A program made the translations under genes and the position numbers. From NCBI GenBank assembly GCA_017640725.1, contig JAEPQB010000002.1, positions 744,001 to 808,000 of the forward strand: a stretch of 64,000 nt of DNA, written 5' to 3'. A model generated the notes under the pieces. The model worked only from the letters and a program-made list of their open reading frames with translations. It ran no database searches and was not told the DNA's origin. Of the stretch, positions 20,449-28,899 are shown piece after piece (the first letter of the stretch is position 1; the number at the start of each line of letters is the position of its first letter). This stretch comes from Kordiimonadaceae bacterium. GTDB taxonomy: Bacteria; Pseudomonadota; Alphaproteobacteria; Sphingomonadales; Kordiimonadaceae.

Positions 20449-20553
20449 GGATCGTATCCTCTTTGTGTCGTTGAGTGGTTTTTTGTTTATGGCTTTGGTG
20501 TAATGTCAGGGCTCGCGGAATTCAAGAGCAATTCATTCAGTGGAGGGGAAATC

Positions 20554-20844
20554 ATGATTGTTGTTGAAGGCACCATCAAAGTGGCTGACCTCGAAAAGGC
20601 ACGCCCCCATATGGAAACCATGATTACAAAAAGCCGCGCTGAAGCGGGTTGCATCGCTTATGCCTATGCGGTTGATGTGCTTGACCGCAACACTGTGCAT
20701 GTCAGCGAGCGTTGGGAAAGCCGCGCTGCGCTTGGGGCGCACGTCAACTCCGCACATCTCGCTGAATGGCGTCAATGCTGGGATGAGGCAGGCATCACGG
20801 ACAAATCGCTACGCCTCTACGAGGCAGAACCAGAGGACTTCTGA
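20554..20844 (+). CDS. Antibiotic biosynthesis monooxygenase (ABM) domain protein, putative quinol monooxygenase
   Basis: MIVVEGTIKV...MITKSRAEAGCIAYAYAVD..VHVSERWESRAALGAHVNSAHL. Confidence 0.85.
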   Translation: MIVVEGTIKVADLEKARPHMETMITKSRAEAGCIAYAYAVDVLDRNTVHVSERWESRAALGAHVNSAHLAEWRQCWDEAGITDKSLRLYEAEPEDF

Positions 20845-20859
20845 CTTGAGCGAGCTTCG

Positions 20860-22902
20860 TTAGAAACTCGCTTCAAACCCCACGCGCACAAAACGGCGCT
20901 GTGCCACAGTCTCAAGCCCGGCCGCGGTGACCGCAGACACAACCTTCACGTCAAACAGGTTTTCCACATTGGCGGTCAGGCGGATACCGTCGCGCACATC
21001 AAACCCAGCCGCCGCATTGAATGTAAATATGTCATCCAGCCGCCGGGTGTTCAGGTCATCATCAAACTGCTCGCCCGCATAGCGCGCTTCAATACGCCAG
21101 AACCCTTTGTCGAAAGACTGGGTGGCGCTTGCGGTTGCAGCATGGCGCGGCGTTTGAACCGGGCGGTTACCCACAAGCGCGGGATTATCGTCAAAGCGGG
21201 TAATGCGCGCACGGGAATAAAGATAGTTGCCCTCAAGCGTCAGGCTTTCATCAAGCTCGATACGGCCCGCCAGTTCAATGCCGTCCACCGTTGTGCGGTC
21301 GATGTTAGCGCGCTGTCTCAGCACGCCGCCCGGCGGCACAAAACCACCCAGCGGGAAGAAGCCCGGGCCAAAGCCGATCGTCACGTTGCCCACCGCATCA
21401 TGGAACCAGTTGCGGAAGTAAGTCACGCTCGCGCTCACGGTATTCAGCGGCTGATAATCAAAACCTGCCTCAATGCCATACAGGCTCTCTGGGCTGAGGT
21501 TCGGGTTCGCTTCCGTGATGTCATTCACAACCCGGAACGGGCGGTAGTATTCATTCAGCGTGGGCAGGCGCCAGCTTTTGAAGGCGGCACTGCGGAAGGT
21601 GATGGCACCCGTCAGGTTGCGCTCAAAGCCAATACGGCCGCTGCCGATCCAGTCGCTGCGGTTCGGCACTACGTCTTCGCGCACAGAAGAACCATCTTCC
21701 AGGCTGGTCTCGACCCGCTCGCCATTGAAGGTGCGCCAGCGATCGAGGCGCACGGTGGCAGAGAGCTCGCCCCAGTCGCCGCTTGTCGCATACTCGCCGT
21801 AGCCACCAATGATCCATTGGTCACCACCTGCCCGGCGCTGGCGTGTGAAGCCCGCGCCCAGGTTGCGGAAGCGCTCGTTGGTTTCGCCGCTCATACGGCG
21901 GCCATCCAGGCCAAATTCAAATTCGCCCACTTGCACACGCGCGAGGAAGCCTGCACCCCATGCGGGCACATCGAACTGGTCAAGGACCGCGCGCTCCGTC
22001 GTGCGCTCATCGCGCGCAGACGCAAACACATTGGCAAAGTCACGGTCGCGGAAATAGGCGGTTAGCTCATACTTCGCACCGTTTGACGGTTCATGCAGCA
22101 AGCGGAGCGAAAGGTCGTAACCATCGGTTTCATTAAGCGCGAGCGAAAAGCCATTCACCCGGTCTTCGCCGTAAAAGCGCGCCCGCGCGGTCAGGCTGGT
22201 ATCAGCGGAAAACTTGTGTTTGTAAGACCCCCCAACGGAATAAGCTTCACTGGCGGCACGCGCATCAACGGCACCCCGGTCGGCTTCCGCCAGCAGGAAA
22301 TCGCCGTCGGTTTCAAAATAGCCACCTTCAACAGTGAAATCACCGTGAGGGGCGTAGAAAACGGCACTGCCGTCAACCGCGAAGGTGTCGTCCGACCCGT
22401 AAAAAGCGGACACAGAATTCTGAGGGTCGGTTGAAAGGTCAACCGCGCCTGCGAGTGCCTGCGCGCCATACGCACCGGGTGAACCACCACGGCGCACGCG
22501 CGCATTGGCGATCGATACGCCTTGATAGCCAGACCAGTAAATCCAGCCGCCAAACGGGTCGTTTTGCGGGATACCGTCGAGGGTTACCAGCGTGCGCCCC
22601 GCTGCATTGGCGCCCACGCCGCGCATGGTCAGTCCCTGCGTTGTCGGGTGCGCCGTAAAGCTGTTGGCACGGCGAAACAGGCCAAGGCCCGGCACGCTGC
22701 CAAGTGCGCTATCAAGCCGGAAGGTGGCTTGCTCGCGTACGTCCACATCCACGATTGACTGCGCTACAACCCGCACTGGTAGGCGGTCGCCGGTGATGCT
22801 GATTTCTTCGATATCTGCTTGAGTATCCTGCGCGCTAGCGGCGGGATTTAACGTCGTCAGCAGTGACAGGACCGCCGTTGTTTTCAAAATTGGTTCGTAC
22901 AT
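20860..22902 (-). CDS. TonB-dependent outer-membrane receptor
   Basis: Plug domain (GLTMRGVGANAAGRTLVTLDGIPQNDPFGGWIYW), beta-barrel, C-terminal FVRVGFEASF. Confidence 0.95.
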   Translation of the reverse strand: MYEPILKTTAVLSLLTTLNPAASAQDTQADIEEISITGDRLPVRVVAQSIVDVDVREQATFRLDSALGSVPGLGLFRRANSFTAHPTTQGLTMRGVGANAAGRTLVTLDGIPQNDPFGGWIYWSGYQGVSIANARVRRGGSPGAYGAQALAGAVDLSTDPQNSVSAFYGSDDTFAVDGSAVFYAPHGDFTVEGGYFETDGDFLLAEADRGAVDARAASEAYSVGGSYKHKFSADTSLTARARFYGEDRVNGFSLALNETDGYDLSLRLLHEPSNGAKYELTAYFRDRDFANVFASARDERTTERAVLDQFDVPAWGAGFLARVQVGEFEFGLDGRRMSGETNERFRNLGAGFTRQRRAGGDQWIIGGYGEYATSGDWGELSATVRLDRWRTFNGERVETSLEDGSSVREDVVPNRSDWIGSGRIGFERNLTGAITFRSAAFKSWRLPTLNEYYRPFRVVNDITEANPNLSPESLYGIEAGFDYQPLNTVSASVTYFRNWFHDAVGNVTIGFGPGFFPLGGFVPPGGVLRQRANIDRTTVDGIELAGRIELDESLTLEGNYLYSRARITRFDDNPALVGNRPVQTPRHAATASATQSFDKGFWRIEARYAGEQFDDDLNTRRLDDIFTFNAAAGFDVRDGIRLTANVENLFDVKVVSAVTAAGLETVAQRRFVRVGFEASF

Positions 22903-23215
22903 ATGTCGCTATCGCTGCTATTTCTTCGTTGCTCAGGAAATCAAATCCCGGCATTTCGTTTGAGTATTCGCCCTGCCCCGCACCCGGTGCTTTGCTGCCG
23001 AGCATGATCATGTCAATCACGCCGCCTTTAGGGCCATTGGCGCGCGGGCGTGCAAAAAGCTCGGGCTGCATGAAAGGAACGCCGCCGCCATCATATTGAT
23101 GGCACACGGCGCAATGTGCTTCATAACCGGCTTTGCCCGGATTGTCTTGGCTTAGGCTTGGGCCTGCTGCAGCGGCAGCCAACGCTGCAGCTGCAACCAA
23201 ATTAGTTACCTTCAT
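22835..23215 (-). CDS. Class I c-type cytochrome
   Basis: Signal peptide and CAVCHQ heme motif, MPGF axial Met region. Confidence 0.93.
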   Translation of the reverse strand: MKVTNLVAAAALAAAAAGPSLSQDNPGKAGYEAHCAVCHQYDGGGVPFMQPELFARPRANGPKGGVIDMIMLGSKAPGAGQGEYSNEMPGFDFLSNEEIAAIATYVRTNFENNGGPVTADDVKSRR

Positions 23216-24488
23216 ACGTCACTTTCCAAACGCGCCCGCCTGACATCAGGCTAGAGATGTAAATGGCGCCGTCCGGTCCTTCGGCAAGGCCCATTGGGCG
23301 ATGTTTTGCATTCCTGGGGCTCATAACTGGGTCCGGGCCTGCAAAACCATTGGCGAATGTGACCCAATCACCAGAAACGTTCCCGTCAGCGTCCAGCGGC
23401 ACATACACGACGCGGTAGCCCTGCTGCGGCAGCGGCGCGCGGTTCCAAGACCCATGGAAGGCGATGAATGCACCCTTCTGGTAGGCCTCCGGCATCGCGT
23501 CCCCGTTCAGGAACAGCATGTCGTTGGGTGCCCAGTGCCCCGGGAAACCAACAAGCGGTGTTTCACCCTCATTAGACTCTGTTTTACCATCGCCGCCATA
23601 TTCCGGCATCACCATGCGCTTGCCTTGCTCATGGTCATAATAGCTGTAGGGCCAGCCCGCATCATAACCGTCTGACAGGCGGTGGAATTCCTCGGATGGC
23701 AGCTCTGCGCTTTGCTCGTTGGTGAACATTTCAGGGAAGAAACTTGCGAATTGGTCACGGCCATGCTGCGCCATATAAAGCGCATCAGCATGCGGGTTCC
23801 ACGCCATTGCAAGGCCGTTCCTGATGCCCGTTGAATAGCGGTGACCGTCTGCCATCTGGTCCTGATTTGGTTTCGCCGCATCAAATCGCCAGATGCCCGC
23901 ATACTTTTCGAGCAATGGACAAGGGCGCATACCGGGCGAGCCTTTTTTGCGCATTTCCCGCATGCAGGCGTTCGAGGGCGCACCCACATTCACATAGAGA
24001 TTGCCGCTCTCATCAAAATCGATGTTTTTGGAGGCATGCTGAGTTTCTGGCACAAAGCCTTCTGCAATGATCGTGGCGTCGCCTTCCGGTGCGCCAGCAG
24101 CGGGGAGTGGCCAGCGCATCACCGCGACATCTGTGGAGTAATAAAGGTGGCCATCATGCACAGCCACACCTGTGCCCTGCATACCGGCTGCGAAATATTC
24201 GCGGTTGTCAGCGACGCCGTCACCGTCACTGTCATTCAATGCAACAGCCCCGTTGCCGTCCACCGGGCGGCGCAGCGCTACATAAACCCAGCCATTTTCG
24301 GCGGCGAAAATATGGCGTGCCTGGCCAATTTCATCAGCAAAAACAGTAGCTTTGAAGCCTGCAGGTAGGCTGATGCCAGTTGCTGGATCAACCGGTGCGT
24401 CTTCAGCCAGTCCGATGGTGGAGGCGGCATTTGCACCACCTGCGATGGATGCAATCAGAAGGCCTGCACCAAAAATATTTGCTTTCAT
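23202..24488 (-). CDS. PQQ-dependent sugar dehydrogenase (sorbosone dehydrogenase-like)
   Basis: Signal peptide at ATG 24488; beta-propeller motifs (LPAGFKATVFADEIGQARHIFAA, FVPETQHASKNIDFDESGNLYVNVGAPSNAC, AFHGSWNRAPLPQQGYRVVYVP). Confidence 0.9.
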   Translation of the reverse strand: MKANIFGAGLLIASIAGGANAASTIGLAEDAPVDPATGISLPAGFKATVFADEIGQARHIFAAENGWVYVALRRPVDGNGAVALNDSDGDGVADNREYFAAGMQGTGVAVHDGHLYYSTDVAVMRWPLPAAGAPEGDATIIAEGFVPETQHASKNIDFDESGNLYVNVGAPSNACMREMRKKGSPGMRPCPLLEKYAGIWRFDAAKPNQDQMADGHRYSTGIRNGLAMAWNPHADALYMAQHGRDQFASFFPEMFTNEQSAELPSEEFHRLSDGYDAGWPYSYYDHEQGKRMVMPEYGGDGKTESNEGETPLVGFPGHWAPNDMLFLNGDAMPEAYQKGAFIAFHGSWNRAPLPQQGYRVVYVPLDADGNVSGDWVTFANGFAGPDPVMSPRNAKHRPMGLAEGPDGAIYISSLMSGGRVWKVTYEGN

Positions 24489-24638
24489 GCCTTTTCTCCC
24501 TCCCAAAAAGGACCCATGTTGGCGGTAGCTATAGCCGTTCGCGGGTTTGATGTGAAACACAATAAAATGTGATTTGCGCCCACGCACGCCAAAAGTCAAT
24601 TCGACAAAACTGTAGACCTGTCTTCGAAAGTGAACTCT

Positions 24639-25250
24639 ATGGATACGCCCACATTCAACATGCCTAACACCGCCACCTATGACCTGCTGATGAACCGCCG
24701 GTCTGTGAAGGCGAAGGACATGGAAGGCCCGGGCCCCAACCGGGAGGTTATGGAGAAGATTTTGCGCGCCGGCATGCGCGTGCCGGACCATGGCAAGCTT
24801 GCGCCCTGGCGGTTTGTGGTGCTTGAGGGCGCAGCGCGCGAAAAGCTGGGTGACGCGATCGCCAAAGCGCTCGTCGAAGAACAGGAAACCAGCGAAAAAA
24901 TCGCTGATAAAATGAAGGGCTATGCCACACAGGGCCCGGTGCTGGTGGTAGCGATCTACAGCCCCAATGACAGCCGACCGATCCCGGAGTGGGAGCAGCA
25001 GCTATCCACGGGTGCCGCCTGTCAAAATATGCTGATTGCAGCCACCGCGCTCGGTTATGCCGTTCAGTGGCTTACCGGCTGGGGCAGCTATAGCCCCAGT
25101 GTGCGCGCCGACTTGCAGATGAGTGAGCAAGAGCGTATCGCAGGCTTCCTTTTCTTTGGACACCACGGCGAATGCTATACGGCAGAGCGCCCGCGCCCAA
25201 ATTTTGAAGACCATGTAACATGGGGTTGGCCCGCAGATGCTGCTGAGTAA
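24639..25250 (+). CDS. Nitroreductase family protein
   Basis: LLMNRRSVKAKDMEGPGP..ILRAGMRVPDHGKLAPWRFVVLEG. Confidence 0.92.
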   Translation: MDTPTFNMPNTATYDLLMNRRSVKAKDMEGPGPNREVMEKILRAGMRVPDHGKLAPWRFVVLEGAAREKLGDAIAKALVEEQETSEKIADKMKGYATQGPVLVVAIYSPNDSRPIPEWEQQLSTGAACQNMLIAATALGYAVQWLTGWGSYSPSVRADLQMSEQERIAGFLFFGHHGECYTAERPRPNFEDHVTWGWPADAAE

Positions 25251-26652
25251 ATCATACCAACCAAAATCCACGTTTCTGGAACTTGGTGACGGATTCGCCG
25301 ACCCGGTGAAGGCTGCAGACTTTCCTGAAACCATAATTCGGTACCGGAATGACCGCGCGGCAAAGTCGGTTGGCCTTGATGGCCTGACGGACGAAGAATG
25401 GGTCAAGCATTTTGGCAGGTTTGAACAGCTGCCCGGTACGCTCGCGGAACCGCTGGCACAGCGCTATCACGGCCACCAGTTCAGGCACTATAACCCCGAG
25501 ATCGGTGACGGGCGCGGCTTCCTTTTTGCGCAGATGCAAGACGATGAGGGCCGTTTGATGGACCTGGGTACCAAAGGCAGCGGCACCACACCCTATTCAC
25601 GCTCTGGCGACGGGCGGCTGACGCTGAAGGGCGGCGTGCGCGAAATTATGGCGACAGAGATGTTGGAGGCGCTCGGTGTCAATACGTCCAAGACGTTCTC
25701 GATTATTGAGACCGGCGAAAACCTGCACCGGGGTGATGAGCCTTCGCCCACGCGCTCGGCGGTAATGGTGCGGCTCAATCACGGCCACATTCGTATCGGC
25801 ACTTTCCAGCGTCACGCCTTTTATTCGGATACCGAACGACTGGAAAAGCTCGTTGATTATTGCCTGACGCATTATTGCGGCGAAACACCCACCGGCAGCG
25901 CGCAGGACCGGGCGCTCAAGTTCCTCTCGCTGGTTGCCGAAAAGGTCGCCATTCAGGGCGCGGAATTGATGGCCGCCGGGTTTGTGCACGGCGTTCTGAA
26001 CACCGACAATATCAACATCACGGGCGAGGTGTTCGACTTTGGCCCCTGGCGTTTCCTGCCCACGATGGACCTGGCGTTCACAGCGGCCTACTTCGATGAA
26101 ACCGGGCTTTATGCCTTTGGCCGCCAACCCGACGCGCTGCATTGGAATGTGTATCAGCTTGGCGGTGCGCTTGCGGACATTTGCGAAGAAAACGAGCTTA
26201 AAAAAGCACTCGGTGACTTCCCGCGCATTTACCTGGATGCGATCCGCGAAAAGCTACTCAAGCGGCTTGGTGTGAAGCCCAAGGGCGATACGCCGGACGA
26301 CGAACTGCTGACGCACGTGAACGAATTTATGGCGAAGGAAAATTTCCCTTATGAGCGTTTTTTCTTCGATTGGTACGGTGGCGGCGCAAGCGCGGAGCGC
26401 GCGCTGGCAGCCCCAGACGCGCACCGGTATGGCAAAGAAAGTTACGGCAAGTTTTTCGACCTGCTGAAAACCTATGAGCCAAGCAACCCGCAAGCGCTCA
26501 ATACCAGTTATTTCCTCGGCGAAGGCCCGGAAACCCTGCTGATTGACGAGGTTGAAGACCTGTGGGCGCCGATCGCGGAGAAGGACGACTGGTCGCCCTT
26601 CTACAATAAAATTAACCGCATTCGCGAAATGGGCGCAGCACTAAAAATCTAA
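25237..26652 (+). CDS. selO: Protein adenylyltransferase SelO (YdiU/UPF0061)
   Basis: YHGHQFRHYNPEIGDGRGFLFAQM, GTKGSGTTPYSRSGDGRLTLKGGVRE, HGVLNTDNINITGE. Confidence 0.95.
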   Translation: MLLSKSYQPKSTFLELGDGFADPVKAADFPETIIRYRNDRAAKSVGLDGLTDEEWVKHFGRFEQLPGTLAEPLAQRYHGHQFRHYNPEIGDGRGFLFAQMQDDEGRLMDLGTKGSGTTPYSRSGDGRLTLKGGVREIMATEMLEALGVNTSKTFSIIETGENLHRGDEPSPTRSAVMVRLNHGHIRIGTFQRHAFYSDTERLEKLVDYCLTHYCGETPTGSAQDRALKFLSLVAEKVAIQGAELMAAGFVHGVLNTDNINITGEVFDFGPWRFLPTMDLAFTAAYFDETGLYAFGRQPDALHWNVYQLGGALADICEENELKKALGDFPRIYLDAIREKLLKRLGVKPKGDTPDDELLTHVNEFMAKENFPYERFFFDWYGGGASAERALAAPDAHRYGKESYGKFFDLLKTYEPSNPQALNTSYFLGEGPETLLIDEVEDLWAPIAEKDDWSPFYNKINRIREMGAALKI

Positions 26653-26659
26653 TTCGCAA

Positions 26660-27085
26660 CTATTTTTGTTTCTTGTAAAGCATTGAACCCAATAGAGTTA
26701 AACTGGCGCTCAATGCTCCGCTGAAAAGCAAGTCTTTAATCTTGTCAGCTTGGGCTTGCCCGAGCCAATGCCAGCATGCAGGGGTCACCATATGCCAAAT
26801 CCATGTGAAAAACATCCCTGCAACCAAGAGTGCAGCCAACCTCAAGAACCACTTTGACAAGAAGCTCAATTCATCAAGAATATTCTGCTTTCTTCCGTGG
26901 TCTTTTGTCTCGGCATCCTTTTTTATGCGCTCCCGATAGTCTACGGGGCGCAACGAGTTTGCCTTTTCATAATCCTCTGCCGAAACAGCCTGTTCCTGCT
27001 CAGACATCGCGTCTAAGAGGTTGCCATCTTCCTGAATGACGTCAGGGACTTTAGGTAGCTTCTCAGGCTTGTTTTTCTTTGCCAC
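26660..27085 (-). CDS. Small protein with charged N-terminus and two predicted TM segments; candidate toxin partner of the Panacea gene
   Basis: WFLRLAALLVAGMFFTWIWHMV and LLFSGALSASLTLLGSMLY; start overlaps 3' end of DUF4065 gene by 23 bp. Confidence 0.65.
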   Translation of the reverse strand: MAKKNKPEKLPKVPDVIQEDGNLLDAMSEQEQAVSAEDYEKANSLRPVDYRERIKKDAETKDHGRKQNILDELSFLSKWFLRLAALLVAGMFFTWIWHMVTPACWHWLGQAQADKIKDLLFSGALSASLTLLGSMLYKKQK

Positions 27086-27539
27086 GCGCCTGCAGTTCCT
27101 TGAAGTGCTCTCGGATCCATTGCTGCGGAATCACGGCACTCTGCCCATAAGTATTCCAAGTTAGGTCCCAAGGAGTGTCTTTTTTGTGCGTGAGAGAAGA
27201 CAATTGAATCCCAGTATACTTTGCATAAATGTTGTATACTTGCTCGACAATGCTCTCTTGGACATCATCAAACTTGTCTATTTTTTCAAACATATTATTG
27301 ATGGGCGAAGTAATTGCCGAGGATTTGTATTGCTTCAATGCATGATAAAGATCCGAAATGACTGGTCCATACTGCCACGCTTCAATGTCTTCCATGATTA
27401 ATTGGCGGTCTGTGAGAGCAAGTGTCCAGCCATGGCAAATATATACGAGCTTGATAAGCTGCATAGGTGTTAGTTTTTCACCATCCGCCGACGCTAATTC
27501 TATCAATTTATTTGCAACGGTTTCAGAAGCTAGGGCCAT
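27063..27539 (-). CDS. Panacea-domain (SocA-like, DUF4065) antitoxin-like protein
   Basis: VANKLIELASADGEKLTPMQLIKLVYICHGWTLALTDRQLIMEDIEAWQYGPVISDLYHALKQYKSSAI; GGAG SD upstream of ATG 27539. Confidence 0.9.
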   Translation of the reverse strand: MALASETVANKLIELASADGEKLTPMQLIKLVYICHGWTLALTDRQLIMEDIEAWQYGPVISDLYHALKQYKSSAITSPINNMFEKIDKFDDVQESIVEQVYNIYAKYTGIQLSSLTHKKDTPWDLTWNTYGQSAVIPQQWIREHFKELQARGKEKQA

Positions 27540-27562
27540 CTACATTCTCCTTAAGGAATCAA

Positions 27563-27599
27563 AAACAGTGCCCACATAAAAATCACATGAACACTGTTT
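27563..27599 (-). promoter_or_regulatory. 8-bp inverted repeat AAACAGTG...CACTGTTT in the leader of the Panacea gene
   Basis: Perfect arms 27563-27570 and 27592-27599, just upstream of SD/ATG. Confidence 0.5.
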
Positions 27600-27688
27600 G
27601 TTCTTCCTTTGTGCTACTAATATAGGCTTTTATCGGCTGAATTTCCAGTCCACAATTTCCTCGATGAAATGGGCGCAGCGCTTACGGC

Positions 27689-28150
27689 TTAATCCGCGCC
27701 GCGTTCATCAAGCGTCAGCGCACTGCATTTGCCGGTGAACTGCCGCAGCAGCAGATACATCAATAGGCCAATCGGCCCGGCTAGAAATGTGAAAAACAGG
27801 CATGGTATGATCGCAAAATGATTGACGCCGCGCGCGGCTGCATCACGCCCAACCCATGCGCCAACAAACAGATCAAATACCAGATAATGCACCCATCCCA
27901 TCAGTGCCACATTGGGGTGAGTGAAGGCGATCATAACCGTTTCTAACGTGTCAAACCCGCCGCCCTCTGCGCCGTGCCCCATGAAGGTGGCGCGCACAAA
28001 AAGCACCAGATAAAAGGCACCATAGATACACGGGTATATACCGCTGTGCACAAGCCGTTTGGTGATTTCAGACTTGGGCAACAGCACAAGCAGAAGCCAC
28101 GCTGGCAGCACCGCCAAATTGGCCGCACTGTATAGAGTTTCGTAATTCAT
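27689..28150 (-). CDS. Aba4-like (DUF4281) membrane protein
   Basis: MNYETLYSAANLAVLPAWLLLVLLP...GWVHYLVFDLFVGAWVGRDA...GPIGLLMYLLLR. Confidence 0.85.
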   Translation of the reverse strand: MNYETLYSAANLAVLPAWLLLVLLPKSEITKRLVHSGIYPCIYGAFYLVLFVRATFMGHGAEGGGFDTLETVMIAFTHPNVALMGWVHYLVFDLFVGAWVGRDAAARGVNHFAIIPCLFFTFLAGPIGLLMYLLLRQFTGKCSALTLDERGAD

Positions 28151-28185
28151 CAAAGGTCCCCCGAAAACTGAATAGCTGGGGAAAC

Positions 28186-28854
28186 TTAACGCAAGTCGGG
28201 GCATTCTCCAACACTACCACCAAGGCGCCAGCGCACGAGCGGTATTTGCTCACTGCCGAAAAACAGTTCGTCATTTACCCGAAATGTGGGCACGCCAAAT
28301 ACGCCGTGATCCCATGCCTCTTGTCGCTGCTGGTCGTGCTTTGCTCGGCCATCATTGTCGACGTAGCCCGCAAAACCATCAGGGTCGGCGCCCGCTCGCG
28401 TTAGGCACTCCACAAGTACTGTCACGTCCTCGATGTCAAGATCTCGCCGCCAGAAACGCTCAAAGGCATCATCGAGAAAACGCCGCATGACGTCCTGTCC
28501 GGACTGCTGCGCCCAATCCAAGGCAATGCCTGCCATCGAAGAGTCCCATATTTTTTGAGTGCCCTTAATCGTCAACCCACGAAGGTTGGCGCGGCGGCGC
28601 ACGTCCATGTAGGCATATTTCACTTTTTTCCACTGGTGCTCGGTGCGTGTGCTCTCAAGCACATTTCCCGCATCATCCACCTTTGCTGAGCCAAGGTAAG
28701 AGGGAATGTCTAACGTAAAGTGTCGCCATTCGGCGGCGACGCCTGTTTCATCCTCAAGCGCATACATATGGTCCTTGGCCAGATAGGCGTAAGGGCTCTT
28801 GATATCGGTATAAACGATGAGTTCCACGACCGGCCCCGCTGAAGATTTACCCAC
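28186..28854 (-). CDS. DsbA family / 2-hydroxychromene-2-carboxylate isomerase-like protein
   Basis: ELIVYTDIKSPYAYLAKDHMYALE...GVFGVPTFRVNDELFFGSEQIPLVRWRL. Confidence 0.88.
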   Translation of the reverse strand: MGKSSAGPVVELIVYTDIKSPYAYLAKDHMYALEDETGVAAEWRHFTLDIPSYLGSAKVDDAGNVLESTRTEHQWKKVKYAYMDVRRRANLRGLTIKGTQKIWDSSMAGIALDWAQQSGQDVMRRFLDDAFERFWRRDLDIEDVTVLVECLTRAGADPDGFAGYVDNDGRAKHDQQRQEAWDHGVFGVPTFRVNDELFFGSEQIPLVRWRLGGSVGECPDLR

Positions 28855-28899
28855 TACAAATCATCTAGACCAACAACGGTTGCTTTCAATCGACGGGCC

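Noticed and set aside
21142-22065. 307-aa plus-strand ORF
   Set aside because: Antisense to the TonB-receptor gene; no domain signature
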